Origin: JAADHI01 sp964451325
GTDB taxonomy: Bacteria > Nitrospirota > Nitrospiria > SBBL01 > JAADHI01
DNA: 64,000 nucleotides
NCBI GenBank assembly: GCA_964451325.1
Contig: CAYVHO010000004.1
Span: 62,001-126,000, forward strand
Direction of reading: 5' to 3'
Notes under the pieces: generated by a model
Seen by the model: the letters and a program-made list of their open reading frames with translations, nothing else
What the model was told of the DNA's origin: nothing
Database searches by the model: none
Shown here: piece after piece, positions 36,442-44,856 of the stretch
How positions within the stretch are numbered: the stretch's first letter is position 1
How the letters are laid out: every line of letters begins with the position of its first letter
Position numbers and translations under genes: made by a program

Positions 36442-37233
36442 ATGTTTCAAGAAAATGGTCCTATTGTGACACTGACCAGTGATTTTGGTTTGAAGGACTA
36501 TTTTGTCGGTGTGCTTAAGGGCTTGCTTTCCCAATCAAAGGCGGCAGAGGTCATCGATATCACACATCTTGTAGACAAACATGATGTGGCGAGTGGTGCT
36601 TTTATTCTTCAAGAAATATCGGGGCATTTCCCAGCGGGCACGATTCATCTTGCCATTATCGACCCGGGAGTTGGCACAATGCGACGAAAACTCATTGCAA
36701 AACAAGGCGGTCAATTTTTTGTCGCCCCTGATAACGGTTTATTGTCCTATCTTTTAAAGTCTGAGGACTGCGAGGTTTTTGAAGTCAAAGCTGGCCCATT
36801 GCTTCAATTCAAAAAAAGTCCGACCTTTGCGGGTCGTGATCATTTTGCGCCCATTGCCGTATTGCTTGCAAATGGCCATCTCCCAGAGGAACTTGGAGAA
36901 AAAATTTCAGATGCACTTTGCATCGAGGCCCTTTTTCCCAAAAAAAAGGGGGATGCCATTTTTGGGAAAATTGTCTATTTCGACCATTTCGGTAATGCTA
37001 TTACCAACTTAAGCCAAAGGATTTTGAAGCATAAATTGCAAAATCCAGATATATTTTCTGCCAAGATAAAAGACAATAATCTCCAGGGACTTAAAAAAAA
37101 CTATCGTACGGGCGGGGAGGGAGAAGCAAGGATTTTAATGAATAGCTCTGGATTTTTGGAAATATTTATTTCTTGTGATAGTGCACAGAATAAACTCAAC
37201 TTAAGCTTAATGGATGATGTCTTAATTAATTGA
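36442..37233 (+). CDS. SAM hydroxide adenosyltransferase (DUF62 family)
   Basis: A 263-residue protein of the SAM-dependent chlorinase/fluorinase superfamily. TLTSDFGLKDYFVGVLKG, AIIDPGVGTMRRKL, APDNGLLSYLL, FAGRDHFAPIAVLLANG and YFDHFGNAITNL carry the conserved Asp, Arg and His positions. Most bacterial members hydrolyse SAM to adenosine and methionine. It starts 16 bp after greA and is followed by a small membrane protein gene. Confidence 0.88.
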   Translation: MFQENGPIVTLTSDFGLKDYFVGVLKGLLSQSKAAEVIDITHLVDKHDVASGAFILQEISGHFPAGTIHLAIIDPGVGTMRRKLIAKQGGQFFVAPDNGLLSYLLKSEDCEVFEVKAGPLLQFKKSPTFAGRDHFAPIAVLLANGHLPEELGEKISDALCIEALFPKKKGDAIFGKIVYFDHFGNAITNLSQRILKHKLQNPDIFSAKIKDNNLQGLKKNYRTGGEGEARILMNSSGFLEIFISCDSAQNKLNLSLMDDVLIN

Positions 37234-37255
37234 TAAAAAAGGATTATTTATAAAT

Positions 37256-37540
37256 ATGTCTCTCTTGGTCATTTTTTTTATTGTTATTTTTATAATCATC
37301 ATTATTGCAAAATTGGCCTCAAAAACAAGACCAGAGGCCGAGCGTGCGCCGGAATCAGAAAATGGATTTTATACCATCAAAAGAATAGAAAATGAAGCAA
37401 AGGATAATATGATTGAAGCCTTGATGCGTTTATTGGTCAAAAAAGAACTGGTCACAGAAGAGGAAATCTTCTCGGAACTTCAATCTATTGTTGAAGAAAA
37501 AAAACAGCAAAAAGAGATAGAAACAAAATCAGAACGATAA
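37256..37540 (+). CDS. Small single-pass membrane protein of unknown function
   Basis: A 94-residue protein: an N-terminal hydrophobic segment of about 20 residues, rich in Ile (positions 2-22), then a charged segment with a likely helix (MIEALMRLLVKKELVTEEEI) and a Lys/Glu-rich tail. No recognised domain. It lies 22 bp after the SAM hydrolase gene and meets the minus-strand block tail to tail, 7 bp apart. Confidence 0.6.
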   Translation: MSLLVIFFIVIFIIIIIAKLASKTRPEAERAPESENGFYTIKRIENEAKDNMIEALMRLLVKKELVTEEEIFSELQSIVEEKKQQKEIETKSER

Positions 37541-37547
37541 AAACACC

Positions 37548-38111
37548 CTATTTCCAAAAAGAAATATAAGCAGGAATCTTCTCTTTTGAGCAGAGAAAAG
37601 TCACTTCATCGCGCGCTTCAATAGAAACTTTTCCGTAAGCAAGCACGATTTCTTGTTGTTTTTTAATAAAAAAAATCATCATTTGCGGAGGGAGCGAAAG
37701 CGCTCGAATGCTTTTCCCAATCCCGCTATATCCATCCCGGATCACAACATTTTGAACAACAAAATCAGATCGGATTAAAAGACGTTCAAAATCATGCAAG
37801 GCTTCGTGGGGTGAAACGATCCCTTCATTGGCTTCTAATTTTTTTTCGTCCCTTAAAATATGCTCAAGTACGATATGGATTTCGTCTTTTTCAAAAATTT
37901 CTGAGAGACTCAATCCGGGTTCAGCATGAATTTTTTGTCCTAAAAGTGCCTGTTGGCTCTGAATTTTTCTTTCTAAGCTCGCCGTATCTAACTTTAGTTT
38001 GACCTTTTGAACATGTTGACTCACATGATCTGCAACGGCGATCACGGTTTCCTGAACCCCAGTCAAAACCAATGAAAAATCGCGCTGCACACGTTTCCAT
38101 GTTTCTACCAT
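37548..38111 (-). CDS. Conserved protein with C-terminal TrkA_C-like domain
   Basis: A 187-residue soluble protein. The N-terminal part is helical (about residues 1-60) and the middle is charged. Residues about 115-185 (VVIRDGYSGIGKSIRALSLP, then IFFIKKQQEIVLAYG, then ARDEVTFLCSKE) resemble a TrkA_C/RCK_C ligand-binding domain, normally found on potassium channels and transporters. No transporter is attached or adjacent. Function unknown; it is the last gene of a minus-strand block with a DUF4388 protein and a TPR protein. Confidence 0.65.
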   Translation of the reverse strand: MVETWKRVQRDFSLVLTGVQETVIAVADHVSQHVQKVKLKLDTASLERKIQSQQALLGQKIHAEPGLSLSEIFEKDEIHIVLEHILRDEKKLEANEGIVSPHEALHDFERLLIRSDFVVQNVVIRDGYSGIGKSIRALSLPPQMMIFFIKKQQEIVLAYGKVSIEARDEVTFLCSKEKIPAYISFWK

Positions 38112-38141
38112 ATTAACGTCTGATAATGTATATTATGTAAA

Positions 38142-39308
38142 CTATTGTTGGACAAGATGGAATTTATCCCCTTTTCCCTTTTTTAAGCGGTAGTACCAAT
38201 TTTTTAAATTTGCAATCATATTTTTTTTGTCACCAAAAAACCCCGCTTCAACCAAAGAATCGAGTGTGTCAGGATACCGATTATGTTTCAAATAGTAAAG
38301 ATCGAGTGCAAAGCGGATAAAATATCGTTCATTTTTATCGGAAAGCAATTTAACCGCTTCTAAAGAGCGTGTGGCTTGAAGTGATGTCATTTCTACTGAG
38401 GGCACAGAAAGGAAAAAAATGCCGATTGCCACAAGGGAAATTATCACTCCAAGAGAACATTTAAGAATTTTATTCTTTGAAATCGCAGGTTTATTTTCAG
38501 TGAAATCAAGCTCACTTGATTCATCTTTCCTTTCTCTAATTCTTTTTTCAGAAAGCAGCTCGACCAGGGTTTGATAGACAGAAAAGGCACCAAAGTGGGC
38601 CAGGTCAATAATCTGCTGAACACTTCGTTCCCCGTCTATTTGCAAAAATAGCCAGGCAAGGTCTTCATTTTCAGCTCCTCCTTCGTCATCATCGTCTAAA
38701 TCACCAAAAAAATCATCGGCAGCTTCTGCTGACTCAGGACGCTCTTCCTTCTTCGTTGTTTCTTCTACTTCAGTCGAAGCTTCTATTTTTTCAAAAACTG
38801 ATTTTCTGGAGGGGACTTTTTTGATTAACATGGGCCATTCATCAATTTGACGAACGGCCTCCATCAGAATAAATTGTGTGTCCATCGCGTGCACAATACG
38901 TGGATTCACATCAATATCTTTTTGTTCAAAAGCATATTCCCCTGAATCCCAGTCAAAAAGCCTAAAAATCGTTTCTTCTGTAAATAGACGGGTCAGTCGT
39001 TTTAATTCTGTCGCCGGGAGAAATTCGAGATCGACAAGGACGCTTTCTAATGATTTTTTTGTATTTTCCTGCCGGTAACGTGCGATGACGACTTGGTCTT
39101 CCGTCAAAATCTCTGCTTTGCGTAATTTTTTTCCGAGTTCTTCATCAGAATTTCCCTCATAAGCCTTGATAATCTTCCCTTCTTTAAAACAAATGGAGAT
39201 ATTCACGGCATCTTTTTGTAGGAGAAGCACTCCTTCCTTTTGTTGGTGAGCAATGAGTTGGAATATTTCGGATAGACCAAATTCTTGAATGGAACCTTTT
39301 AGAGCCAT
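38142..39308 (-). CDS. DUF4388 domain protein with membrane anchor
   Basis: A 388-residue protein. Residues 1 to about 150 are a DUF4388 (PATAN-like) domain: MALKGSIQEFGLSEIFQLIA, GVLLLQKDAVNISICFKEG, then a region ending near LFDWDSGEYAFE. About 170-250 are acidic and probably disordered (DDFFGDLDDDDEGG). A membrane helix lies near 288-310. The C-terminal region (FALDLYYLKHNRYPDTLDSL) resembles the tail of pilin-like or secretion-linked proteins. It overlaps the TPR gene by 10 bp, so the two are coupled. The role is probably regulatory or envelope-linked, but unproven. Confidence 0.72.
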   Translation of the reverse strand: MALKGSIQEFGLSEIFQLIAHQQKEGVLLLQKDAVNISICFKEGKIIKAYEGNSDEELGKKLRKAEILTEDQVVIARYRQENTKKSLESVLVDLEFLPATELKRLTRLFTEETIFRLFDWDSGEYAFEQKDIDVNPRIVHAMDTQFILMEAVRQIDEWPMLIKKVPSRKSVFEKIEASTEVEETTKKEERPESAEAADDFFGDLDDDDEGGAENEDLAWLFLQIDGERSVQQIIDLAHFGAFSVYQTLVELLSEKRIRERKDESSELDFTENKPAISKNKILKCSLGVIISLVAIGIFFLSVPSVEMTSLQATRSLEAVKLLSDKNERYFIRFALDLYYLKHNRYPDTLDSLVEAGFFGDKKNMIANLKNWYYRLKKGKGDKFHLVQQ

Positions 39309-41518
39309 TTGTTCGCGCTCCTTTTAAGAGATAGATCAAGGACTGCGACAAAATAGATCAAAAAAACGCCAATCTTAGGGAATAAAGATCCTGTACGATG
39401 CAAATACCATTCGGTCGGTGGAACGAGAGATTCTCCAAAGATGATCGTGCTTAATGCAAGAAAAAAGAGCACCAGCAAGAAAAACCCCGTTTTTGTTTTT
39501 TTAATGACTAAGTGTCCACCTCCTGGGATTAAAAAAATGGGATACATCCAGGGTGGAACCTTTTTTATTGCATTTTCTACACTGGCAAAATCACTTTTTC
39601 GTCTCACGGTCATAAAACGCATTTCACAAGGACGGCAGACCTGATAACTAAACAGGCGTTTTACACAGCGCCTACAAACGGCTATTTTACAAAAAGCACA
39701 CTGTTTTCCACCCAAAAATTTTGCATATAAAAAACCGGATAAACTCAGTACAAACATCCATGAAATACTGATAAAAGGTGCGTTACTCAATGAAATATTA
39801 CCCAGCATGCCTTGCCAGATGCGTTGATCAAAACCCACTTCACTCCCCTTTTCATTCAGGAGACGGTTCCAAAGATCCGCTTTTGTAAAACGTTCTTCAA
39901 TGACGGGATAGTCGGGGTAATGCTCTGATTTCATCGCATAGTTTTCTGTTTTGTGTGTGCTGATCTGAGTGGCCTTCTCAAAAAGGGCATCTCCTTTTTC
40001 AAAAAGAAGCATTTCTCTATAGGTTTGACTCAAATTATAATAGGCAGAAACAAGTGAAGGTTCAGCCTCGATGGCTTGCTGATAATAAAGGATGGCTTGA
40101 TCGTAATCCTTTGAATAATAGGACAGGTTTCCAAGGTTGTTGAGAATTTTAGATGAGTTTTGCTCCGTTTCCAGGGCATTTTTGTAGTAGCCTGCCGCAG
40201 TTTGATAATTTCTGCGCTGTGATTCATAAGATGCACGAATAAATAATCCTTCCCAACCGGCATTTTTCAATTCAAGCGGTGGCGGTGTCCATAGAAAATC
40301 AGAATGATGGTTTCGGGACATTTCATTGAGCAAAAGTGATCCATTCGCTGTAAATAGGGTGAGTAAAAAAGGCAGCATCCAAGTACTGGTTCCCAGGATC
40401 GCAATAAAGCCAAAAACGAGCATTTTTTCAAGACGGGTATAAAATCCCCAGAAGAAAATAAACGCAAAAAAGAAGAACCAAAGCACCGGAAAACCCAGAA
40501 GAAGGGGCATGAAGAATAAAAGGGCAAAAATCAAAGACGCTGGAATGAAATGCAGATAGCCCCGAGAGACTTCAGTCATCTGATGAACCCATATGGATAC
40601 ATAAGAAAAAAGAGAATAAAGGATAAAAGTAAGCATGCTGAAAACAATTGCAAGCAAGAGAAGCAGCAGCATGGGACTTAGAATGGGAATCATGAATAAA
40701 AAATCACCAAACAATAAGCGAAGTCCCGTCATGTAATGCGCCAAAATAGAGATGAGATTAAAAGGCTGGGTCTGCCAGATGGCCTTCGCCATAAAAAAAG
40801 AAGGAATGGGAGAAAGGGGTGAAACAGAAGCAGCCATCTCTCCCAGTTTGAGGGCTTTTTTGTCCTTTCCTCGATCGAGCGCTGTTTTTGCTTCTAATAA
40901 GAGATAACTTGCGATCCGATCCGAGCGTTCTATCCCCTGCTCAACAATGACCTGATCCAAATCTCCTGTATTAAGTAATTGCTCTATTGTGGGAATCTTC
41001 ATTTTAGAAATGATTTTTTTGAGGGGTGCTCTTTTTCTTGGTTCTGGAGGAATAAGAAGCGGTTCCAGTGGCACTAAAACCAGTGGTTCTTTTTGAGGAG
41101 ATTCAGGCTCAAAATTTGGGATAACTTCTGGGACAGTAAGCGGTATTTCTGGATGAAGTTCAAGAGGCTCCTGCGCTTTTTTTTCAGTATTGGGAGATTG
41201 CGCGGTGAAATTTTCAATATACGATTCTGCGGCATCTTCGATTTTTTTTTCTAAAAAAGGAGAGATAAAAAGGCTGTCCTCCCCTGTCTCGCGAGGGAGA
41301 TCTGAAGGACTCATTTTTAAATCATTGGAAAAATGGGATTCGAAACCGGAAATGGCCTGGGAATCAGGAAGAATATCTGAAAAATTTTCTTGAAATATTT
41401 GATTTTGAGTATTGGTCTCTTGTGCGAGTCCCTGCGATTGAAAAGAAAAAATGAACAAAAATACGATAGAAATAGGACAAGAGTGCCAGAAAGAAGACCT
41501 TGCGCTTTGCCCACTCAA
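39299..41518 (-). CDS. TPR-repeat membrane protein with zinc-ribbon-like cysteines
   Basis: About 739 residues when started at TTG 41518, 15 bp after plsY; the start is uncertain because no strong ribosome site is seen and the frame stays open into plsY. It begins with a signal-like stretch ending FQSQGLAQ. A proline-rich segment (about 100-180), a helical region, several membrane helices (about 265-400), then TPR units (about 425-520, including YYKNALETEQNSSKILNNLG and YYQQAIEAEPSLVSAYYNL) follow. Near 600-640 there are three C-x2-C pairs (zinc-ribbon-like), and two further helices end the protein. The function is unknown, possibly a scaffold for an envelope machine. Confidence 0.65.
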   Translation of the reverse strand: MSGQSARSSFWHSCPISIVFLFIFSFQSQGLAQETNTQNQIFQENFSDILPDSQAISGFESHFSNDLKMSPSDLPRETGEDSLFISPFLEKKIEDAAESYIENFTAQSPNTEKKAQEPLELHPEIPLTVPEVIPNFEPESPQKEPLVLVPLEPLLIPPEPRKRAPLKKIISKMKIPTIEQLLNTGDLDQVIVEQGIERSDRIASYLLLEAKTALDRGKDKKALKLGEMAASVSPLSPIPSFFMAKAIWQTQPFNLISILAHYMTGLRLLFGDFLFMIPILSPMLLLLLLAIVFSMLTFILYSLFSYVSIWVHQMTEVSRGYLHFIPASLIFALLFFMPLLLGFPVLWFFFFAFIFFWGFYTRLEKMLVFGFIAILGTSTWMLPFLLTLFTANGSLLLNEMSRNHHSDFLWTPPPLELKNAGWEGLFIRASYESQRRNYQTAAGYYKNALETEQNSSKILNNLGNLSYYSKDYDQAILYYQQAIEAEPSLVSAYYNLSQTYREMLLFEKGDALFEKATQISTHKTENYAMKSEHYPDYPVIEERFTKADLWNRLLNEKGSEVGFDQRIWQGMLGNISLSNAPFISISWMFVLSLSGFLYAKFLGGKQCAFCKIAVCRRCVKRLFSYQVCRPCEMRFMTVRRKSDFASVENAIKKVPPWMYPIFLIPGGGHLVIKKTKTGFFLLVLFFLALSTIIFGESLVPPTEWYLHRTGSLFPKIGVFLIYFVAVLDLSLKRSANKWL

Positions 41519-41532
41519 TTTTCTCGATAGGG

Positions 41533-42096
41533 CTAAATCTTTTCCTCTGTTCCTTGAATGAGACGACGGATATTTCCTAAATGTCGAAAGTAAACCAATA
41601 GACTCACAAAACCTGTAAAGAGGAAAAGATCTGGGCTTACATCGGAAAAAAAGGCAATAAGAGGCAATAGCCCAAAAGCCGTTAAAGCCCCCGCTGAAGA
41701 ATATTTCCCAAAAAATATTCCACCTCCCCACAACAGTAATCCAATCAAGGCAAGATGAGGTGCTAGGACAAGGACGACCCCAAAACTGGTCGCAACCCCT
41801 TTTCCTCCCTTGAATTTTAAAAAAACAGAAAAAACATGTCCCAATATGCCTGCAACTGCAATTAAAAGGATTGTTCTTTCACTGAATCCCATTTGCTGTG
41901 CAGCGATGACCAGGGGGAGTGCTTTAAGTAAATCACAGAGCAATGTGAGGCCAGCGGCTTTTTTCCCGACAACACGCAAGACATTGGTTGCTCCAATATT
42001 GCCACTCCCCTGTTTTCTCGGATCACTGCCTCGAAGTATTTTAGAGACGATTAAACCAAAAGGAAGCGATCCAACCAAATAGTTTGCAAAAATCAT
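41533..42096 (-). CDS. plsY: Acyl-phosphate glycerol-3-phosphate acyltransferase PlsY
   Basis: A 187-residue integral membrane enzyme that uses acyl phosphate to acylate glycerol 3-phosphate, the first step of phospholipid synthesis. Conserved segments are SLPFGLIVSKILRGSDPRKQ, GSGNIGATNVLRVVGKKAA and FLKFKGGKGVATSFGV, with five or so hydrophobic helices. A promoter-like site lies 150 bp upstream. The gene belongs with pgsA, which is just upstream on the same strand. Confidence 0.94.
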   Translation of the reverse strand: MIFANYLVGSLPFGLIVSKILRGSDPRKQGSGNIGATNVLRVVGKKAAGLTLLCDLLKALPLVIAAQQMGFSERTILLIAVAGILGHVFSVFLKFKGGKGVATSFGVVLVLAPHLALIGLLLWGGGIFFGKYSSAGALTAFGLLPLIAFFSDVSPDLFLFTGFVSLLVYFRHLGNIRRLIQGTEEKI

Positions 42097-42248
42097 TCCG
42101 ACTTTAAGAATAGCAGCTCCTTTCTTTCTTTGGGGGTCTTAGCGTACTTATATGGATAGGGGAATAAAAAAGGAAGAAGGGAATTTGATTTGTAAGCGGG
42201 TTTCTCGATTGGAAAACAAATCAAAATCGATTAAACTCAGAAGCTAAA

Positions 42249-42277
42249 AACATAATAAGAAGAATCTCCCCAGTCAA
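42249..42277 (-). promoter_or_regulatory. Predicted promoter upstream of plsY
   Basis: On the minus strand TTGACT (42277-42272), a 17-bp spacer and TATGTT (42254-42249) fit a sigma70-type promoter in the 208-bp gap between pgsA and plsY. It would drive plsY and the TPR/DUF4388 genes. Matches are moderate and no other evidence exists. Confidence 0.42.
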
Positions 42278-42304
42278 TAGAAACCTTAAGTAAACAGGAG
42301 TCGG

Positions 42305-42847
42305 TTATTTCACATCCATCAACTTCAGACTTCGACCAAACTTGAAAAAGTATTGAAAGGCAGAAAAGATCGCCAAAGCCATCGCAAGTAAGAGCAAAAA
42401 TATTCCTGTCTGGTGGTAAAGCGGATTTTCAAAATCAATTGTCAAAATAATGACGGAGACCGTCTGAAAAAACATCTTTATCTTTCCCGTCGTTTCAGCC
42501 GAGATAACGATTCCTTCTGAAGCTGCAATCGCACGAAAACCCGTCATGGTCAATTCTCGTCCAATGATTATAATGGCCAACCAAGCCGGAACGCGGTTGA
42601 TGCCCACCAAGAGAATCAAGGCAGACAAGATCAAGAGTTTATCCGCAATGGGATCTAAAAATTTACCAAACTGTGTGACTTCTGAGCGCATTCGGGCCAA
42701 ATATCCGTCGAGAAAATCAGTCAGAGACGCAATGGTAAAAATGGCTGCTGCGATAACTGAGGTATCAAAAGACCGCTCATAAAACACCAGAATGTAAAAA
42801 GGAATCAATACAATTCTAAAAATCGTGAGGATATTAGGCAGATTCAT
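42305..42847 (-). CDS. pgsA: CDP-diacylglycerol-glycerol-3-phosphate 3-phosphatidyltransferase
   Basis: A 180-residue CDP-alcohol phosphotransferase. MNLPNILTIFRIVLIPFY is the typical N-terminus, and the catalytic signature D-G-x2-A-R-x8-G-x3-D-x3-D is visible in DGYLARMRSEVTQFGKFLD followed by PIAD. It makes phosphatidylglycerol phosphate in the membrane. Its start overlaps the lipid A acyltransferase gene by 4 bp. Confidence 0.93.
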   Translation of the reverse strand: MNLPNILTIFRIVLIPFYILVFYERSFDTSVIAAAIFTIASLTDFLDGYLARMRSEVTQFGKFLDPIADKLLILSALILLVGINRVPAWLAIIIIGRELTMTGFRAIAASEGIVISAETTGKIKMFFQTVSVIILTIDFENPLYHQTGIFLLLLAMALAIFSAFQYFFKFGRSLKLMDVK

Positions 42848-43773
42848 GGTGTCGACTGATCCTCTGAGGTTTCTTCCGGTTTAGTTCTCCAGCGGCGATG
42901 CATCCAGACCCACTGCTCAGGATATTGTTTGACATGTTCTTCGATGCGGGCGGTAAACATGGCGGTGTTATTTTCGATATCCTGATCTTTATTCCCACTG
43001 CGATAGAGATGCATCGGCTTTTCAATCGCAATGCGATGTCGATCCCCCGGCAGACGAGTCACAAAACACATCATGGTCTCCGCCCCGCTCCGTAAGGCCA
43101 GTTGTGCTGCACCTGCGGGTGTGTGGGCTTTTTTGTTAAAAAAATTCACAAAAACCCCATCAACGCGGGTGTCTTGATCAATCAAGAGCCCCAAAATTTC
43201 CTTACTTTTTAAGACAGACAAAATTCTCCTCGAAGAAGAAGGGCTGCCGCGACTAATGGTTTCAACATTAAAATCAGATCGAAGACGGATAATGAGTTCG
43301 TCAATTCGGGGATCATAAAGTGGTGCTGCAATAACATGCAGTCGATAATCTCGCATCGAAAGTGCTGCGGCCATGAGTTCCCAGTTACCAATATGCCCGG
43401 TAATCAAGATAATGCCTTTACCCGACTTCGTCGCAGCTTTTAAGTATTCTTCCCCTTCCAGGAAAATATAGTTTTCAAGTTGTTTTTTATTCAAAGTATG
43501 CAGATTTAGAATCTCAATCAGACCTTTTCCGAGGTTAGAAAAATTTGTTCTCGCAATCATCCTCAAAGCCCGATCAGACTTTTCTGTCCCGAATGCGATT
43601 TTTAATCCCTCATGGGAGCGTTTTCGTTCGCGTTTCAGCAAATAGAACGCAAGTATCCCTAAGAGACCACCAAAATGCACACCCAGACGCCAGGGAAGCA
43701 GACGTGTAAAAATTCCAAGCAACTTTAGCAGCAGTAATAAGAAGTTTCGGACAAAGCGTTTAGAATACTTCAT
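42844..43773 (-). CDS. Lysophospholipid/lipid A acyltransferase (LpxL/HtrB family)
   Basis: A 309-residue member of the LpxL/LpxM family, which adds late acyl chains to Kdo-lipid A. One N-terminal membrane helix (FLLLLLKLLGIF) is followed by the catalytic H-x4-E motif in TGHIGNWELMAA. LGLLIDQDTRVDGVFVNFF and EQWVWMHRRWRTKP are further conserved blocks. It sits beside Kdo genes, matching its substrate. Whether it acts as LpxL or LpxM cannot be decided from sequence alone. Confidence 0.9.
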   Translation of the reverse strand: MKYSKRFVRNFLLLLLKLLGIFTRLLPWRLGVHFGGLLGILAFYLLKRERKRSHEGLKIAFGTEKSDRALRMIARTNFSNLGKGLIEILNLHTLNKKQLENYIFLEGEEYLKAATKSGKGIILITGHIGNWELMAAALSMRDYRLHVIAAPLYDPRIDELIIRLRSDFNVETISRGSPSSSRRILSVLKSKEILGLLIDQDTRVDGVFVNFFNKKAHTPAGAAQLALRSGAETMMCFVTRLPGDRHRIAIEKPMHLYRSGNKDQDIENNTAMFTARIEEHVKQYPEQWVWMHRRWRTKPEETSEDQSTP

Positions 43774-43868
43774 GAGGTATCTGTTCGTTTTTTAGAAAGG
43801 TTTATGTCAATGATATTTGCTAGTGATATAAAAAGATAGTGTCCTACGATCAATATCGCGATAAAGAA

Positions 43869-44849
43869 CTACAAAGCCCCTTTTTTTATCAGATCGTGCA
43901 TATGAAGAATACCATCAACATCGCCTGTTTCATCCATCGAGATCAAAACACTAATTGAGGCATTTTCCATCATGTGGACCGCTTCTGCGGCCAAGGCATT
44001 TTTTTGTATCGTTTTTGGTTCCAAACTCATCGCGGTTTTTGCGGGCAGTGAAAATAGATTGCTTGATTCTTGAGCGGCCGATTTAAAAAAACGACGTAAA
44101 TCCCCATCGGTTATCACACCAATCAACTTATTTCTATCATCAAGTACCGTCGTCATCCCTAATTTTTTTTCCGTCATTTCAAGCACCACTTCGTTCATGG
44201 GGGTATTTTCAAAAACCTTTGGAATCGTCTCCCCTGTGTGCATGACATCTTCAACTTTGAGCAATAAATTACGGCCCAAACTTCCCCCCGGGTGAAAAGA
44301 AGCAAAATCTTCTTTGCGAAAGCCCCGTTTTTCAAGTAAAGCCACCGCCAGGGCATCACCCATCGCAAGTGTCGCTGTTGTGCTCGCAGTAGGGGCTAAA
44401 CCGAGGGAACAGGCCTCTTCATCAACGGAGACATCCAAGACCACCTCACTGTGTTTCGCCAATGTCGATTTTATTTCCCCAGTGAGTGTAATCAGTTTCA
44501 AATCGAGACGTTTAAGGGAGGGCAGGATGCGAAGAATTTCTTCTGTTTCGCCGCTGTTTGAAATCATAAGCGCAAGATCATTCTTGGAGATCATGCCCAG
44601 ATCGCCATGAATCCCCTCCGAAGGATGCATAAAAAAAGCCGGCGTGCCCGTGCTTGCGAAAGTTGCACTTATCTTTTTTCCGATCAATCCAGATTTTCCC
44701 ATGCCAATCACCACAACATGGCCCGTGCACGCAAAACAAAGATTGACCGCATCAACAAAACGCTGATCCAGACGTTTAATCAAACCCGAGATGGCTTCAG
44801 ATTCAATACGCAGGACACGAATGCCCTCTTCTAAAATTTCATTCGACAT
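43869..44849 (-). CDS. kdsD: Arabinose-5-phosphate isomerase (KdsD/KpsF)
   Basis: A 326-residue enzyme converting ribulose 5-phosphate to arabinose 5-phosphate, the first step to Kdo. The SIS domain shows VVIGMGKSGLIGKKISATFA, HPSEGIHGDLGMIS and LMISNSGETEEI; EEACSLGLAPTASTTATLAM is a family mark. Two CBS domains occupy the last 120 residues (VEDVMHTGE and IGVITDGDLRRFF). It follows pyrG by 7 bp. Confidence 0.95.
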   Translation of the reverse strand: MSNEILEEGIRVLRIESEAISGLIKRLDQRFVDAVNLCFACTGHVVVIGMGKSGLIGKKISATFASTGTPAFFMHPSEGIHGDLGMISKNDLALMISNSGETEEILRILPSLKRLDLKLITLTGEIKSTLAKHSEVVLDVSVDEEACSLGLAPTASTTATLAMGDALAVALLEKRGFRKEDFASFHPGGSLGRNLLLKVEDVMHTGETIPKVFENTPMNEVVLEMTEKKLGMTTVLDDRNKLIGVITDGDLRRFFKSAAQESSNLFSLPAKTAMSLEPKTIQKNALAAEAVHMMENASISVLISMDETGDVDGILHMHDLIKKGAL

Positions 44850-44856
44850 GAGCGAT

